Positions 21,000 through 32,701 of a stretch of DNA of 64,000 nucleotides are shown here, in pieces. Position 1 is the first letter of the stretch. Each line of letters starts with the position of its first letter. Made by a program: the position numbers and the translations under genes. The notes beneath the pieces are model-generated. The model saw only the letters and a program-made list of their open reading frames with translations, searched no databases and had not been told where the DNA came from. Source of the DNA: Leptasterias polaris (taxonomy: Eukaryota; Echinodermata; Asteroidea; Forcipulatida; Asteriidae); assembly GCA_037783415.1 (NCBI GenBank), contig JAZGTN010000178.1, positions 930,001-994,000 on the forward strand, written 5' to 3'.

Positions 21000-23900
21000 T
21001 AGACAACAATCCAAATGTTGCCTTCTTTCAAATCATCTATAAAACGGAAAGTAAAAACATGTTCATCCTCATCATACTTGACATTAAACCATTCAGGAAA
21101 CTTTGGCACAGGCCCAATAACATCACCCAAATAGTCTTTACCATCACTAAATCTGTTTAAATCGTTTACCAGCTAGAAGTTGTGTTTTTTTGAAACTACT
21201 GTTACCTTAGCGGAAGCTGTGGTGTCTATTATAGTATGATGAGCTGATTGTAAAGTTCTTCAGGTGACTTTAGGACTCCTTTCTTTGAAACTGTAAACAC
21301 TTGGTTGTCCTCATGTCAGCCTGAACTGGAGTTGCCAGGTCAGAGCATTTCTTTTATTTTATACCCCTTACTAAATTTATTGTCAACTTGCTCTTTAGTC
21401 TGCCACAAACCTTCATTTATTATATTTTCAGTGATTTTAGTTTTTTTGTTGAGTGCATTTGTACGTCTTACTTGTTCCTGTTTAGCACGGTTTTTTTTTC
21501 TGTTCAAGATGTTTTTCAAGTATTGCTTGTTCCGTGCTTTATATTGCTTCACAATATCTGGAGTGCGTGATCTTACAGCAGACAGAAGCTGGTTAAGTTC
21601 AGTTTGTGATTTTGGATTGAGGTAATCACTAGTATGATTATATATACATTAAAATAGCCTCATTGGACAGTGTAGAGGCATTCGGTCTAATTCGACACAA
21701 AAAATCTAAAAGTCCAAAAACTTGCTCTGGGTTTTTGTTATGCCTCGGACAGCTTGTGGTTGCTTCCCTTACAGTAGTTGAATCGCAGTATTTACCTCCT
21801 GGCAAATGATCTGCTAACGTTTTTCTCAAATACAAATTAAGTGCATGAAAACATGATTGCAGCATCCCGCACACCAGTACATCATTTTCATCTTCAGAAA
21901 TTAAAGCTTTTACAATATCGTCATGTTCTATGAGATTGGATGCAAAGGGATAATATTCACCTCTCATAAACTTCATCATGTTATCTATGTTATCTTCACC
22001 AACGCAATTATCAATAAATGTAGTGATTTTCTCAATACATGTATATTGTTTGTTCATGTCTAGTATGTGACCTTTCTCTTCTGTTACTCGCCACACGGGC
22101 ATCATTACAAATTTACGTAGAAGTCCGAGAACTTTGCAACCTGCTAAATTGAGGTTATTCTGCAATAAATTTATACACACCCTTACAAGTTTATTTTTTG
22201 GCTCTGGGACCTCCTTTAGGCATTGCATAACATCTTCGTACAAATAAAATAGGTTACCCCCCCAAAAGGAAAATAATATTAAACCTGTTCCCTTTGAAAG
22301 TTTGTAACATACTTATATATTCAGAGTGATTAATTGAGGTACAATGTACTCGCCATTCTTTGTGTTTTCCGCTTTTGGGGTCTGCACCTCTTGCCAGGGC
22401 TTTACAAACAGTACGCACACATCTTACAATAATGGATTCCGATGTTTTCTTCTCCTCCACTGTTTCTGAATCTTCATCCGAACATGCATCTGAGGCGTGC
22501 AATTTTTCAAACTTGGCAAGTGTGGCATTTACCGTATCTGCCATCCCTATCATGAGGTGCAGACCGCAAAAAAATTGATATAGTGTTTGAAGTTTTGTTT
22601 GAGCTTCTTCACCCATTTCATTCCACTTATCATGGTATTGTGGAAGAATTTCTGTATCTAAAAGCCTGTGGAATTTTGTTTCAGTTGCAGCCCGGTCTGA
22701 CATACACTGTAGTTGAAGTTATTTTTGTTAATATTTTGAAGCCAACATGATCTGACCCCATGCGTTCACAAGTACCATTTATGTCACTTAAAATTTCTTT
22801 AAGTGTGTCAAGACAACTCTGTGCAGACTTGTCAGCCATGTGTCTCATTCCAAGAAGGAATGAGTTACCACTGTCATCATCAGCAATAAAAGCTTCATAG
22901 CTTTCGCCAAACTTAAGCGTTTCATCGCTTTGTAATGAGAGGTTGCCTGCTTTTGCCAAGTTTTCCAGGTGTAGTTGTGAGACAGCTACCATTCTTTATT
23001 TATGTTTCTGATTTATGTTTCTGATTGTCGTATTACTAGGTAATTTGTCTATTTTTGCTTTGGCAAGGTTTCGAACACTTTCTATTACTTTGGGAACTTT
23101 GTCTTGTGCCACATGGCACCCCAACAGCTCATAAACACACTTTCGCAAATTGTCTGTGAAAGAGCCATTGACTAAAAGTAACAGTTCCTGATTCTGTTCT
23201 TCTGCTAATTTTGTTCTCCACATTAAAGCGGCATCCATTAATACGGCATTTACCTCTTTACACTGAAGTAGCTCTTCCTTTAAGTCATCTATCTTCCGTT
23301 CTGCTGACACAATATCGTCCTCGATTCCGAGAATGTAGGCATCCTTTTCGAAATTGGTGTCTTCCTCAATACGTGAAATTTTTGCCAATGAATTCTTAAA
23401 CTCGGAAGACAACTTTCTCTTTGTCTTTTTCAATTGTTTTTCTTCCTTTTGTCCAATTCCTTAACTTGTGTCTTCTCACCTGTTTAGAAATTCTTTATTT
23501 GAGTGTTTTTTCAGTGTTCATGTCTATCTTGGTTTGCTTGCGAATGAGGAGATTGACGCTGTTTCAGTGCTTCAACCTAGAGGGCGAGGTCGTTGACTTC
23601 TTTCATTGCTTCTTTTTTTTCTTCCTCAAGTTTCATACTTTTGGCTGTGAGACATTCTAGCTCAAACTTGGAAATACCTGGTGGGGTCACTTTTGGAATT
23701 CTCGGACCACGCACAGATGGTAGTTGATATGTGGCTTCCTCCCAAGCATCAAACTGTTCTTTGCCCTTGTCACTTTTGTTTTTGTCACTCTGAAGGCGCC
23801 GCCGTGCAGCCTTGAGGCTTTTCCAACTATCTCCAATATTTCGCGTCCAGGTTGTGTTGACATCAGAAGGCCCAGGGAAGTCCTTGATGAGGAGCGTGTC

Positions 23901-24118
23901 CCAAGTGCACTTGTGCTTTTCCTTTAGTTGGAACAGTTGTATCACATGCTTGTTTTTCAATCTTTCAACTGGCTGGATAGCTGAATGGTTGCCACTTGAC
24001 AGACTCTGCAGTAACTCATCACTTAGGAGCACCGATGGACCAGGGTTTGACTCAACATCACCACACGTTGCCAAGACATCATAACGATGCGGTAGTTGTG
24101 TCTGCAGTATCAAATTTC
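21000..24118 (-). pseudogene. 2A-containing transposon-type gene, decayed
   Basis: The first recognisable exon begins after a strong acceptor (tttcttttgcag) at 24118. It encodes a 2A-like motif 'CGDVESNPGP' within its first ~30 codons, followed by a Lys-rich and coiled-coil region. Downstream blocks in order: a coiled coil (23433-22996); 'LGMRHMADKSAQSCL' (22992-22681); 'MSDRAATETKF' and 'FFCGLHLMIGMADTVNATL' (22703-22254); 'FKGNRFNIIFLLGG' running into 'LFYLYEDVM' (22254-21638); a basic helix with 'EGLWQTKEQV' (near 21400); and a last block with 'DYLGDVIGPVPKFPEWF' (near 21100). I recall this order from multicopy predicted proteins of corals, molluscs and hemichordates; no function is established to my knowledge. 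Lesions: a frameshift near 22700, another at a C7 run near 22260 and a TAA near 22995. Confidence 0.6.
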
Positions 24119-24183
24119 CTGCAAAAGAAAAAGAAAAAATGAAATGTTTTGTCACAAAAATGCAAAAATAGAATTGCCAACAG

Positions 24184-25616
24184 GTTGGCTTGCCAACAGG
24201 GTGGCGAGAGACGGCGTCGGCTGCAGCGTGGCGTACGCCGGGTATGTGAACGACGCGGAAGCGGTAGCGAAGAGACTTCTCTTTGAGGTTGCGCAGGCGA
24301 GGGTTGGGTATGTCGTTGAGGCAGCGGTCGCCGAATGTTTTCAGGAGGGGCTTGTGATCCACTGCAACGATGAGGTCAGAGCAGCCAAGTGTGAAGTGAC
24401 GTGCCTTGTCGAGTGCATCAACAACTGCTAGGGCCTCCCCCTCCACTGGGGCATAGCGGGATTCAGCCCCCGAAGTGAAGCGACTTCCGACGAGGGTAAT
24501 TTTCCAACCAGTCTTACAGCAAAAGGGGTTGGAGGAAGAGCAGGTACAGTGCTTCTGGAACAGCCAGAACCCAAGACCCTCTTTGCTCCAGTCAGTGGCG
24601 AGGCAAGTCGGCTTGGTCTTGTCGAAGATCTCCACCCCCTTATGGATCTCATTGATGATCAGGGACTTAGACTCCTCGAAGAGACGGTCCAATTGGTCTG
24701 TCCAGATGAAGCGGGTGCCCTGTTTGAGGAGTTGGCGGAAGGGCAGCATTCGTTCAGTGGCGGCAAAGGCGTATGAGACCTGGTTGACCAGGCAAAACCA
24801 GCTGCGGACATCAGTGATGTTGTGGGGGGTAGGGAAGTTCTGGATGGCCTCAAGATAGCGAGGGCAGGGACGTACAGTGGTTGGGGTGAGTTCGAAGCCC
24901 GCGAATTCCACTGTTGTCTTGGCAAATATGAACTTGGAGGGGTTCAGTGTGACGCCGTTACGGCCACAGATGTCTAGCCATTCAACTGCCTGGAAGAATG
25001 CCTCCTCAATCGTGTCAGACCACATAAGGGTGTCGTCTACGCACTTGGTTTTCCGTGGGATGTCTGAAACGATCTCGTCGAAACGGCGGCTGTAACCGTC
25101 TCCCGAGGCGATGTAGCCTTGTGGGGCAACTCGGTACCGATAGCGACCCCATGGAGTGATGAATGTTGTGAGGTGGCGGTCTCGTTCATCAAGGGCGATG
25201 CTGTGGTAGCCATTCCATGCATCAAAGACGGTCTTGCGTGTGTGAGGGGGTACTGTACGTGCTTGGTGGAAGGGTGACTGGGTGTGGTGTGTCTCACGGA
25301 GAGCATGGCGGTTAAGTGGTTGGAGGTCAACTGTCCGCCTTGGCTTGCCTGACTTCTTGGGGCAGATCACCATTTTGTGGCACCAAGTAACGGGTGTGCC
25401 GACAGGGACTGGTTCAAGGACACCGAGGCGCACGTCTTGGTCTAGGCCTGCCTTCACATCGTCCTGCCAGTGAACGGGGACAGGGATGGGCGTGTGGTGA
25501 GCCACCGGCTGAGCGTCAGGGTTGATCATGAGGTGCATCGGGGGGCCAGACATCATGGGAAGTGGCTGATGTTCGCATACATTGAAGGTGCTTGACTGTA
25601 GTGTTCGAGCAGCCAC
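24184..25616 (-). pseudogene. pol: gypsy pol, truncated after RNase H (unit 2)
   Basis: RT and RNase H are intact, but integrase and the 3' LTR are missing because the amplification breakpoint falls after '[10 protein letters not shown]'. The open frame continues by chance through 24183-24119 and into the 2A exon, giving a 679-codon fused frame (25616-23577) of RT, RNase H, 2A-like and coiled coil. The copy retains a 5' LTR and PBS. It cannot integrate by itself. Confidence 0.88.
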
Positions 25617-27277
25617 TTTTCAAGCCTATCTCGGTTCTCCTCTGTGGCTGGGAGTGGGAGTGATGTGGGAGGAGGTGGTGGTGCTTGACGTCGGGGGCAC
25701 TCGCAAGCGTGGGCGTTGCAGGAATTGACACTGGTACTGCTAGGCTCGTGTGCCTCACCAATCGAGGGGAACTTGTGAGATATCACGCCGAGGGCTACAC
25801 AAGCTTGTTTGGATAAAAACAGCCTGTCAGTGGAGTTGGTGAAGTATACTATTTGACGTGTCTCAATTGTCTCCTTTGAAGGGGAAGTCCCAGAGATTCT
25901 CAGGACAATGGCACCTGCAATGTTAATGCCACGGTTGTCGGCAGCAGTCATTTTCATAGTGACAGGGAGGAGATGATGCCTACTGAGTCCTAGTTTGGGT
26001 AGGAGCTTCGTGCCAGCTAAGTATGACTGGCATCCGGTGTCGGCCATGGCAGGGTAGGAGACAGCGGGAGTTGGGCTGAGGATGGAGGTGGGGAAGCCGA
26101 GGGCTCGGGCGTCGGATGGGACAGCCTTGATGGAGACATCGATGAAGGGTTGGGGGTCGGATGCCCGCTTCTCCCACGCATCACAGAACTCATTGTAGAC
26201 ATGGTGCTGGAGTGTGATTGCGTGGGCGCTGTGTGTCGGGATATCGCTAACGGAGCATAGGGAGTCAAAGATGGCGGTGGCGTCATCCCGTGGTAGAGGT
26301 ACGGTGAGGGGTGCTGGCTGGTGTTGCTTGCGCAGTGACTGACGACAAACGTTTTCGTAGTGGTGAAGGATGCCACATTTGGTGCACTTGTGATTGTAGG
26401 CTGTGCATTTCTTCATACGGTCCTGTCTGCCACGTCCGTGGCCTGGTTTGCCACAGTGGCCGCAGAGCGAGGATGTGGGTCCCGTAGTAGCAGGTAAGGT
26501 TCGCAGTCGCCCCCTCTCTTGGCGCCTGTAGGAGCTAGCAGCAGACACAGTTGTAGTGGTGCCGCCCTCAAGGAGGCGGCTAGCTGACCTCTTGCCACTC
26601 TCCTTGGCGTCGACGTACCTGAGTGCCTCCTCCAGCGACATGTCTTGTCTCGATTCACCGAGAATGTCCAAGCGGATCTCTTCATCCTCGAGTCCCCGGA
26701 TGAGAGCGTCCCTAATCATAATGTTGCTGTAATCGACCTGTGTTTTGCAGGTGCACTCAATCTTGAAGCTACATACTCCTGCCTGACCTCTGAGGCGGGC
26801 AGAGAAGGCCCGCACTGGCTCATCGCGGTCCTGGCGCATTTGTTGGAGTTGCATCCGTGAGACCATTACGTTTTCCTGACGGACGGCGAGTGTCTTCATG
26901 TTGCTGAGAATGGTCTGTTCATCACTGGAGGCGAGGGTACCGAAGGTCCGTGTGAGGTCTTTCCGAAGTGCCTCGTCGCAACACTCAAGAAGCTGGAAGA
27001 CGATGTCTGAGCCTGTGAGATGTGTGGCTGCCTTGTAGTCTGACCACCGTTGTTCAAAGTACGCCCATTCTTCACTTGTGCCAGCTGCCAATATAGCAGG
27101 CCGTTTCACCTTCTCAGCCTTGGCTGCCCCTGGGGCAGGTGCAGGTGTGGGGGCTTGGTCGACTGGGTGAGCAGTCCTGCCATGCAGATTGATCAGGCTG
27201 AGCAAGACCTTGGGGGGTGTGGAAGTGGGCCATGTCATGGTGCAGGCAGGTGCCGGGCAGGGGATAGTGGTACTCAT
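25553..27277 (-). CDS. gag: gypsy gag-protease, unit 2 copy (574 aa, intact)
   Basis: Full-length open frame with the same zinc knuckle and DTG motif as the 18759-17035 copy. Leu replaces Phe in 'GTLASSDEQ'. It is followed by the truncated pol. Confidence 0.88.
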   Translation of the reverse strand: MSTTIPCPAPACTMTWPTSTPPKVLLSLINLHGRTAHPVDQAPTPAPAPGAAKAEKVKRPAILAAGTSEEWAYFEQRWSDYKAATHLTGSDIVFQLLECCDEALRKDLTRTFGTLASSDEQTILSNMKTLAVRQENVMVSRMQLQQMRQDRDEPVRAFSARLRGQAGVCSFKIECTCKTQVDYSNIMIRDALIRGLEDEEIRLDILGESRQDMSLEEALRYVDAKESGKRSASRLLEGGTTTTVSAASSYRRQERGRLRTLPATTGPTSSLCGHCGKPGHGRGRQDRMKKCTAYNHKCTKCGILHHYENVCRQSLRKQHQPAPLTVPLPRDDATAIFDSLCSVSDIPTHSAHAITLQHHVYNEFCDAWEKRASDPQPFIDVSIKAVPSDARALGFPTSILSPTPAVSYPAMADTGCQSYLAGTKLLPKLGLSRHHLLPVTMKMTAADNRGINIAGAIVLRISGTSPSKETIETRQIVYFTNSTDRLFLSKQACVALGVISHKFPSIGEAHEPSSTSVNSCNAHACECPRRQAPPPPPTSLPLPATEENRDRLEKWLLEHYSQAPSMYANISHFP

Positions 27278-27308
27278 GACGGACGAGAGAAGAATGATCC
27301 TGTCAGCA

Positions 27309-27413
27309 TAAATAAGTATAAGACTATTTGCTGATTAAAGCAATGCTGACAGGATCTGGAATTGAATAAAGAACAGGGCAACGTATAAGAAGCATAAGAG
27401 TCATAGTTCTCTA
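27309..27413 (-). repeat. gypsy 5' LTR, unit 2 (no 3' partner)
   Basis: Identical in sequence to the unit 1 LTRs. The adjacent PBS (27296-27308) is conserved. Confidence 0.9.
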
Positions 27414-27679
27414 GTCTCTGTCAGAATTAGATTCCAAAGATCGTCATCCCACATCAAACTAAAATAATCAATTGGCTTACTTTCCATGTTCAACGTGTTT
27501 GGTAAATTTTTAGGCCCCGGCATGGGAATCTAACGGCAGTTCTTATTGGTCAATTTTGTCACGAGACAAAGCTGTAAGGTCATGAGTCAAAGACCACAGG
27601 TCGCATGAAAATGGTTCGATGTTTGTAAACAAACGCACATGTTCCGCGACCGCTATTCCGTCCGCTCAGATTCAAAGGG
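27414..27679 (-). pseudogene. piggyBac right end with transposase N-terminus, unit 2
   Basis: Begins with GTCTC and ends at the TTAA at 27680. It contains the start codon and the first ~36 codons of the transposase only. Confidence 0.85.
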
Positions 27680-27767
27680 TTAAGTAAACAAATAATTATA
27701 CGTATTTATCTCAGAAAATAAAAATCAGACCCGATGTCTCATGTCTGGGTCTTAAACCACTGTGCCC

Positions 27768-28114
27768 ACTGTGAAATCATTCTAATGAAGATGTTTGGAC
27801 ACTAGCCAACATCGGATTCAAGTTCTGGTGGTTTAGTCATCGGGGTGTGGGTTCGAGTCCCGGTCATAATGCTTGTGTCCTTGAGCAAGACACTTTGCTA
27901 TATAATTGCTTCTCTTCACCCAGGGGTATAAATGGGTATTGATATTGTGTTTGAAAAAGCCTTCGGAGCGCCATCAGGGCAGCCCAGGCTGTATACTCCA
28001 CAGGGAGCTGAGAAAGATTAAAAGAATGTTATTGGCCCAATGACCAGGGCACTAATGTAAAGCGCATTGAGACGTTATTGTGAAATGCGCTATACAAGAA
28101 CTAGTTATTATTAT
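27768..28114 (+). repeat. SINE, unit 2 copy
   Basis: This is the 8518-bp-shifted copy of the SINE at 19250. One A-to-G change near 27774 is shared with unit 3. Confidence 0.8.
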
Positions 28115-28454
28115 TTCTGATGTCTTTAAGCAGCATTGTGTTGGTTATCATTTCCTTCAACTTGACACATGGCTCAGTACCTTTTGCAAAAGAAAACAGG
28201 AAGAGTTACCTTTAAAGTTCACATTCATTGTTTGCAATAAACAGATGTAGATTGTGTTCTTTCCAAATACTGCCTTTAAAACCAGGTATGAAATATTATT
28301 TTTAACTCTCCTTATGCTTTTTATTGTTTTTTCTAATCAGAAATTCATTTTTATTATTTTTATTTTATTATTTTTAACTGCAGCAAGAACCAAAATTTGT
28401 TTAATAGCATGTATTGAAAATGGGCTAGGAAATGTACATTATCACTTCTAATCG

Positions 28455-28733
28455 TTATTTACCGGACTTCAGCCACTCTTTGCGTTTTTGTGTGTCTTCC
28501 TCGAGTTCCTGTAAGTCACCATGGAGACATCTTGGATAAATCTCTGAGTGGCCGTCATAGACTCCTTGGATGTGGTTTCCCATGGAGATCCATTTCTGCA
28601 CCCTCATCTCCTCCTCTTCATCAGTAGTAGACGCCGCCACCCAATAGACGTGGTTGTTTATACTCCGCTCCCATTTCTTCACTTCTTCAAACCCCTCTTT
28701 CTTGGACAAGGCCTTTATCTTCTTCTTAACCAC
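28455..28733 (-). pseudogene. Kolobok-like fragment, unit 2 copy
   Basis: Same 92-aa open stretch as at 19937-20215. Confidence 0.45.
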
Positions 28734-28987
28734 TGGAGATTAAACAGATTTGTTTTATTTTACTTTATAAAAAAATAAAAACCGTCAATGACCGCAATGA
28801 CCGTCAACGACTTCATGTTTCAAATTTTGCCCTGAGGTTTTAGAGTCTTGTAATTTTCTTTCCATTTTCCTCTGTCTGATGGAAAATGAGCGCATCACAA
28901 AATTAATTTGACCTTGAGGCCCCTCTTTAAAGATTTTTCACTGTACATGTTCTTATGTCAAAGGCACAAGCACTGGCTGCAGATTAA

Positions 28988-29516
28988 CTAAAGCAGCACA
29001 TCAGATTCCATCAGATCAATCACGGTCAATGGAATTGGCCCTTGCAGTATTGCATACTCCTTTAACCTACATGTACATGTACCTATAGCCCACTCTACAT
29101 GAATTCTGGCATTTGCTATAGTTTTAGTTTGAATGTCCTCTGACTCTGTGAACTGACATGTGCTATTTGTTGTGCGCTTAAATGGTGGGATGACAAGTCG
29201 CACTTGCTTATGAAGAAATAGTTCTTGTATGTTAAAACATCTGTCAGTGTCAGCCATACAAATTTCCCCAGGTTCAAACTTACATGTACATGTATCTACA
29301 ATATTGGTCATCTTTACAATGTGTTTGTCAGACGTGCAACTACCAGCAGGTTTAGATATGTATGATATTGCTCCACTTGCTGAAATGCCTACAAGACATT
29401 TAAGTGTTGGTCGCGACTTACTGACTATAAACTTGCGAGTTTGATGCTGCAAGTGCAAGAGAAGGACGATCAATTTGTATCTCGGTCCAGTCAATTATAC
29501 ATAATCATTCTCATGC
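28988..29516 (-). pseudogene. DDE_Tnp_4 remnant, unit 2 copy
   Basis: It appears identical to 20470-20998, including the frame break. Confidence 0.75.
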
Positions 29517-29517
29517 A

Positions 29518-32500
29518 TAGACAACAATCCAAATGTTGCCTTCTTTCAAATCATCTATAAAACGGAAAGTAAAAACATGTTCATCCTCATCATACTTGAC
29601 ATTAAACCATTCAGGAAACTTTGGCACAGGCCCAATAACATCACCCAAATAGTCTTTACCATCACTAAATCTGTTTAAATCGTTTACCAGCTAGAAGTTG
29701 TGTTTTTTTGAAACTACTGTTACCTTAGCGGAAGCTGTGGTGTCTATTATAGTATGATGAGCTGATTGTAAAGTTCTTCAGGTGACTTTAGGACTCCTTT
29801 CTTTGAAACTGTAAACACTTGGTTGTCCTCATGTCAGCCTGAACTGGAGTTGCCAGGTCAGAGCATTTCTTTTATTTTATACCCCTTACTAAATTTATTG
29901 TCAACTTGCTCTTTAGTCTGCCACAAACCTTCATTTATTATATTTTCAGTGATTTTAGTTTTTTTGTTGAGTGCATTTGTACGTCTTACTTGTTCCTGTT
30001 TAGCACGGTTTTTTTTTCTGTTCAAGATGTTTTTCAAGTATTGCTTGTTCCGTGCTTTATATTGCTTCACAATATCTGGAGTGCGTGATCTTACAGCAGA
30101 CAGAAGCTGGTTAAGTTCAGTTTGTGATTTTGGATTGAGGTAATCACTAGTATGATTATATATACATTAAAATAGCCTCATTGGACAGTGTAGAGGCATT
30201 CGGTCTAATTCGACACAAAAAATCTAAAAGTCCAAAAACTTGCTCTGGGTTTTTGTTATGCCTCGGACAGCTTGTGGTTGCTTCCCTTACAGTAGTTGAA
30301 TCGCAGTATTTACCTCCTGGCAAATGATCTGCTAACGTTTTTCTCAAATACAAATTAAGTGCATGAAAACATGATTGCAGCATCCCGCACACCAGTACAT
30401 CATTTTCATCTTCAGAAATTAAAGCTTTTACAATATCGTCATGTTCTATGAGATTGGATGCAAAGGGATAATATTCACCTCTCATAAACTTCATCATGTT
30501 ATCTATGTTATCTTCACCAACGCAATTATCAATAAATGTAGTGATTTTCTCAATACATGTATATTGTTTGTTCATGTCTAGTATGTGACCTTTCTCTTCT
30601 GTTACTCGCCACACGGGCATCATTACAAATTTACGTAGAAGTCCGAGAACTTTGCAACCTGCTAAATTGAGGTTATTCTGCAATAAATTTATACACACCC
30701 TTACAAGTTTATTTTTTGGCTCTGGGACCTCCTTTAGGCATTGCATAACATCTTCGTACAAATAAAATAGGTTACCCCCCCAAAAGGAAAATAATATTAA
30801 ACCTGTTCCCTTTGAAAGTTTGTAACATACTTATATATTCAGAGTGATTAATTGAGGTACAATGTACTCGCCATTCTTTGTGTTTTCCGCTTTTGGGGTC
30901 TGCACCTCTTGCCAGGGCTTTACAAACAGTACGCACACATCTTACAATAATGGATTCCGATGTTTTCTTCTCCTCCACTGTTTCTGAATCTTCATCCGAA
31001 CATGCATCTGAGGCGTGCAATTTTTCAAACTTGGCAAGTGTGGCATTTACCGTATCTGCCATCCCTATCATGAGGTGCAGACCGCAAAAAAATTGATATA
31101 GTGTTTGAAGTTTTGTTTGAGCTTCTTCACCCATTTCATTCCACTTATCATGGTATTGTGGAAGAATTTCTGTATCTAAAAGCCTGTGGAATTTTGTTTC
31201 AGTTGCAGCCCGGTCTGACATACACTGTAGTTGAAGTTATTTTTGTTAATATTTTGAAGCCAACATGATCTGACCCCATGCGTTCACAAGTACCATTTAT
31301 GTCACTTAAAATTTCTTTAAGTGTGTCAAGACAACTCTGTGCAGACTTGTCAGCCATGTGTCTCATTCCAAGAAGGAATGAGTTACCACTGTCATCATCA
31401 GCAATAAAAGCTTCATAGCTTTCGCCAAACTTAAGCGTTTCATCGCTTTGTAATGAGAGGTTGCCTGCTTTTGCCAAGTTTTCCAGGTGTAGTTGTGAGA
31501 CAGCTACCATTCTTTATTTATGTTTCTGATTTATGTTTCTGATTGTCGTATTACTAGGTAATTTGTCTATTTTTGCTTTGGCAAGGTTTCGAACACTTTC
31601 TATTACTTTGGGAACTTTGTCTTGTGCCACATGGCACCCCAACAGCTCATAAACACACTTTCGCAAATTGTCTGTGAAAGAGCCATTGACTAAAAGTAAC
31701 AGTTCCTGATTCTGTTCTTCTGCTAATTTTGTTCTCCACATTAAAGCGGCATCCATTAATACGGCATTTACCTCTTTACACTGAAGTAGCTCTTCCTTTA
31801 AGTCATCTATCTTCCGTTCTGCTGACACAATATCGTCCTCGATTCCGAGAATGTAGGCATCCTTTTCGAAATTGGTGTCTTCCTCAATACGTGAAATTTT
31901 TGCCAATGAATTCTTAAACTCGGAAGACAACTTTCTCTTTGTCTTTTTCAATTGTTTTTCTTCCTTTTGTCCAATTCCTTAACTTGTGTCTTCTCACCTG
32001 TTTAGAAATTCTTTATTTGAGTGTTTTTTCAGTGTTCATGTCTATCTTGGTTTGCTTGCGAATGAGGAGATTGACGCTGTTTCAGTGCTTCAACCTAGAG
32101 GGCGAGGTCGTTGACTTCTTTCATTGCTTCTTTTTTTTCTTCCTCAAGTTTCATACTTTTGGCTGTGAGACATTCTAGCTCAAACTTGGAAATACCTGGT
32201 GGGGTCACTTTTGGAATTCTCGGACCACGCACAGATGGTAGTTGATATGTGGCTTCCTCCCAAGCATCAAACTGTTCTTTGCCCTTGTCACTTTTGTTTT
32301 TGTCACTCTGAAGGCGCCGCCGTGCAGCCTTGAGGCTTTTCCAACTATCTCCAATATTTCGCGTCCAGGTTGTGTTGACATCAGAAGGCCCAGGGAAGTC
32401 CTTGATGAGGAGCGTGTCCCAAGTGCACTTGTGCTTTTCCTTTAGTTGGAACAGTTGTATCACATGCTTGTTTTTCAATCTTTCAACTGGCTGGATAGCT

Positions 32501-32636
32501 GAATGGTTGCCACTTGACAGACTCTGCAGTAACTCATCACTTAGGAGCACCGATGGACCAGGGTTTGACTCAACATCACCACACGTTGCCAAGACATCAT
32601 AACGATGCGGTAGTTGTGTCTGCAGTATCAAATTTC
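29518..32636 (-). pseudogene. 2A-containing gene, unit 2 copy
   Basis: It has the same blocks and the same lesions as the unit 1 copy, so the decay predates the amplification. Confidence 0.6.
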
Positions 32637-32701
32637 CTGCAAAAGAAAAAGAAAAAATGAAATGTTTTGTCACAAAAATGCAAAAATAGAATTGCCAACA
32701 G

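Larger units (their letters stand above)
15666..24183. repeat. Tandem amplification, unit 1 (8518 bp)
   Basis: This segment runs from the pol RNase H/integrase boundary of the complete gypsy element, through its gag, LTR and the piggyBac right end, to the 5' part of the 2A-containing gene. The same 8518-bp arrangement follows directly as unit 2, then unit 3. Unit 1 differs from units 2 and 3 at a handful of shared sites (for example pol TRTVDL versus RRTVDL, gag TFASS versus TLASS). Confidence 0.95.
24184..32701. repeat. Tandem amplification, unit 2
   Basis: Its offset from unit 1 is exactly 8518 (LTR start 27309 versus 18791). At the left junction, sequence from the intron of the 2A-containing gene ('gaattgccaacag') is joined to gypsy pol ('ttggcttgccaacag'). 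The shared TTGCCAACAG lies beside the breakpoint and suggests homology-assisted joining. One private change is a Gly-to-Cys codon in RT ('SWFCLVNQ'). Confidence 0.95.
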
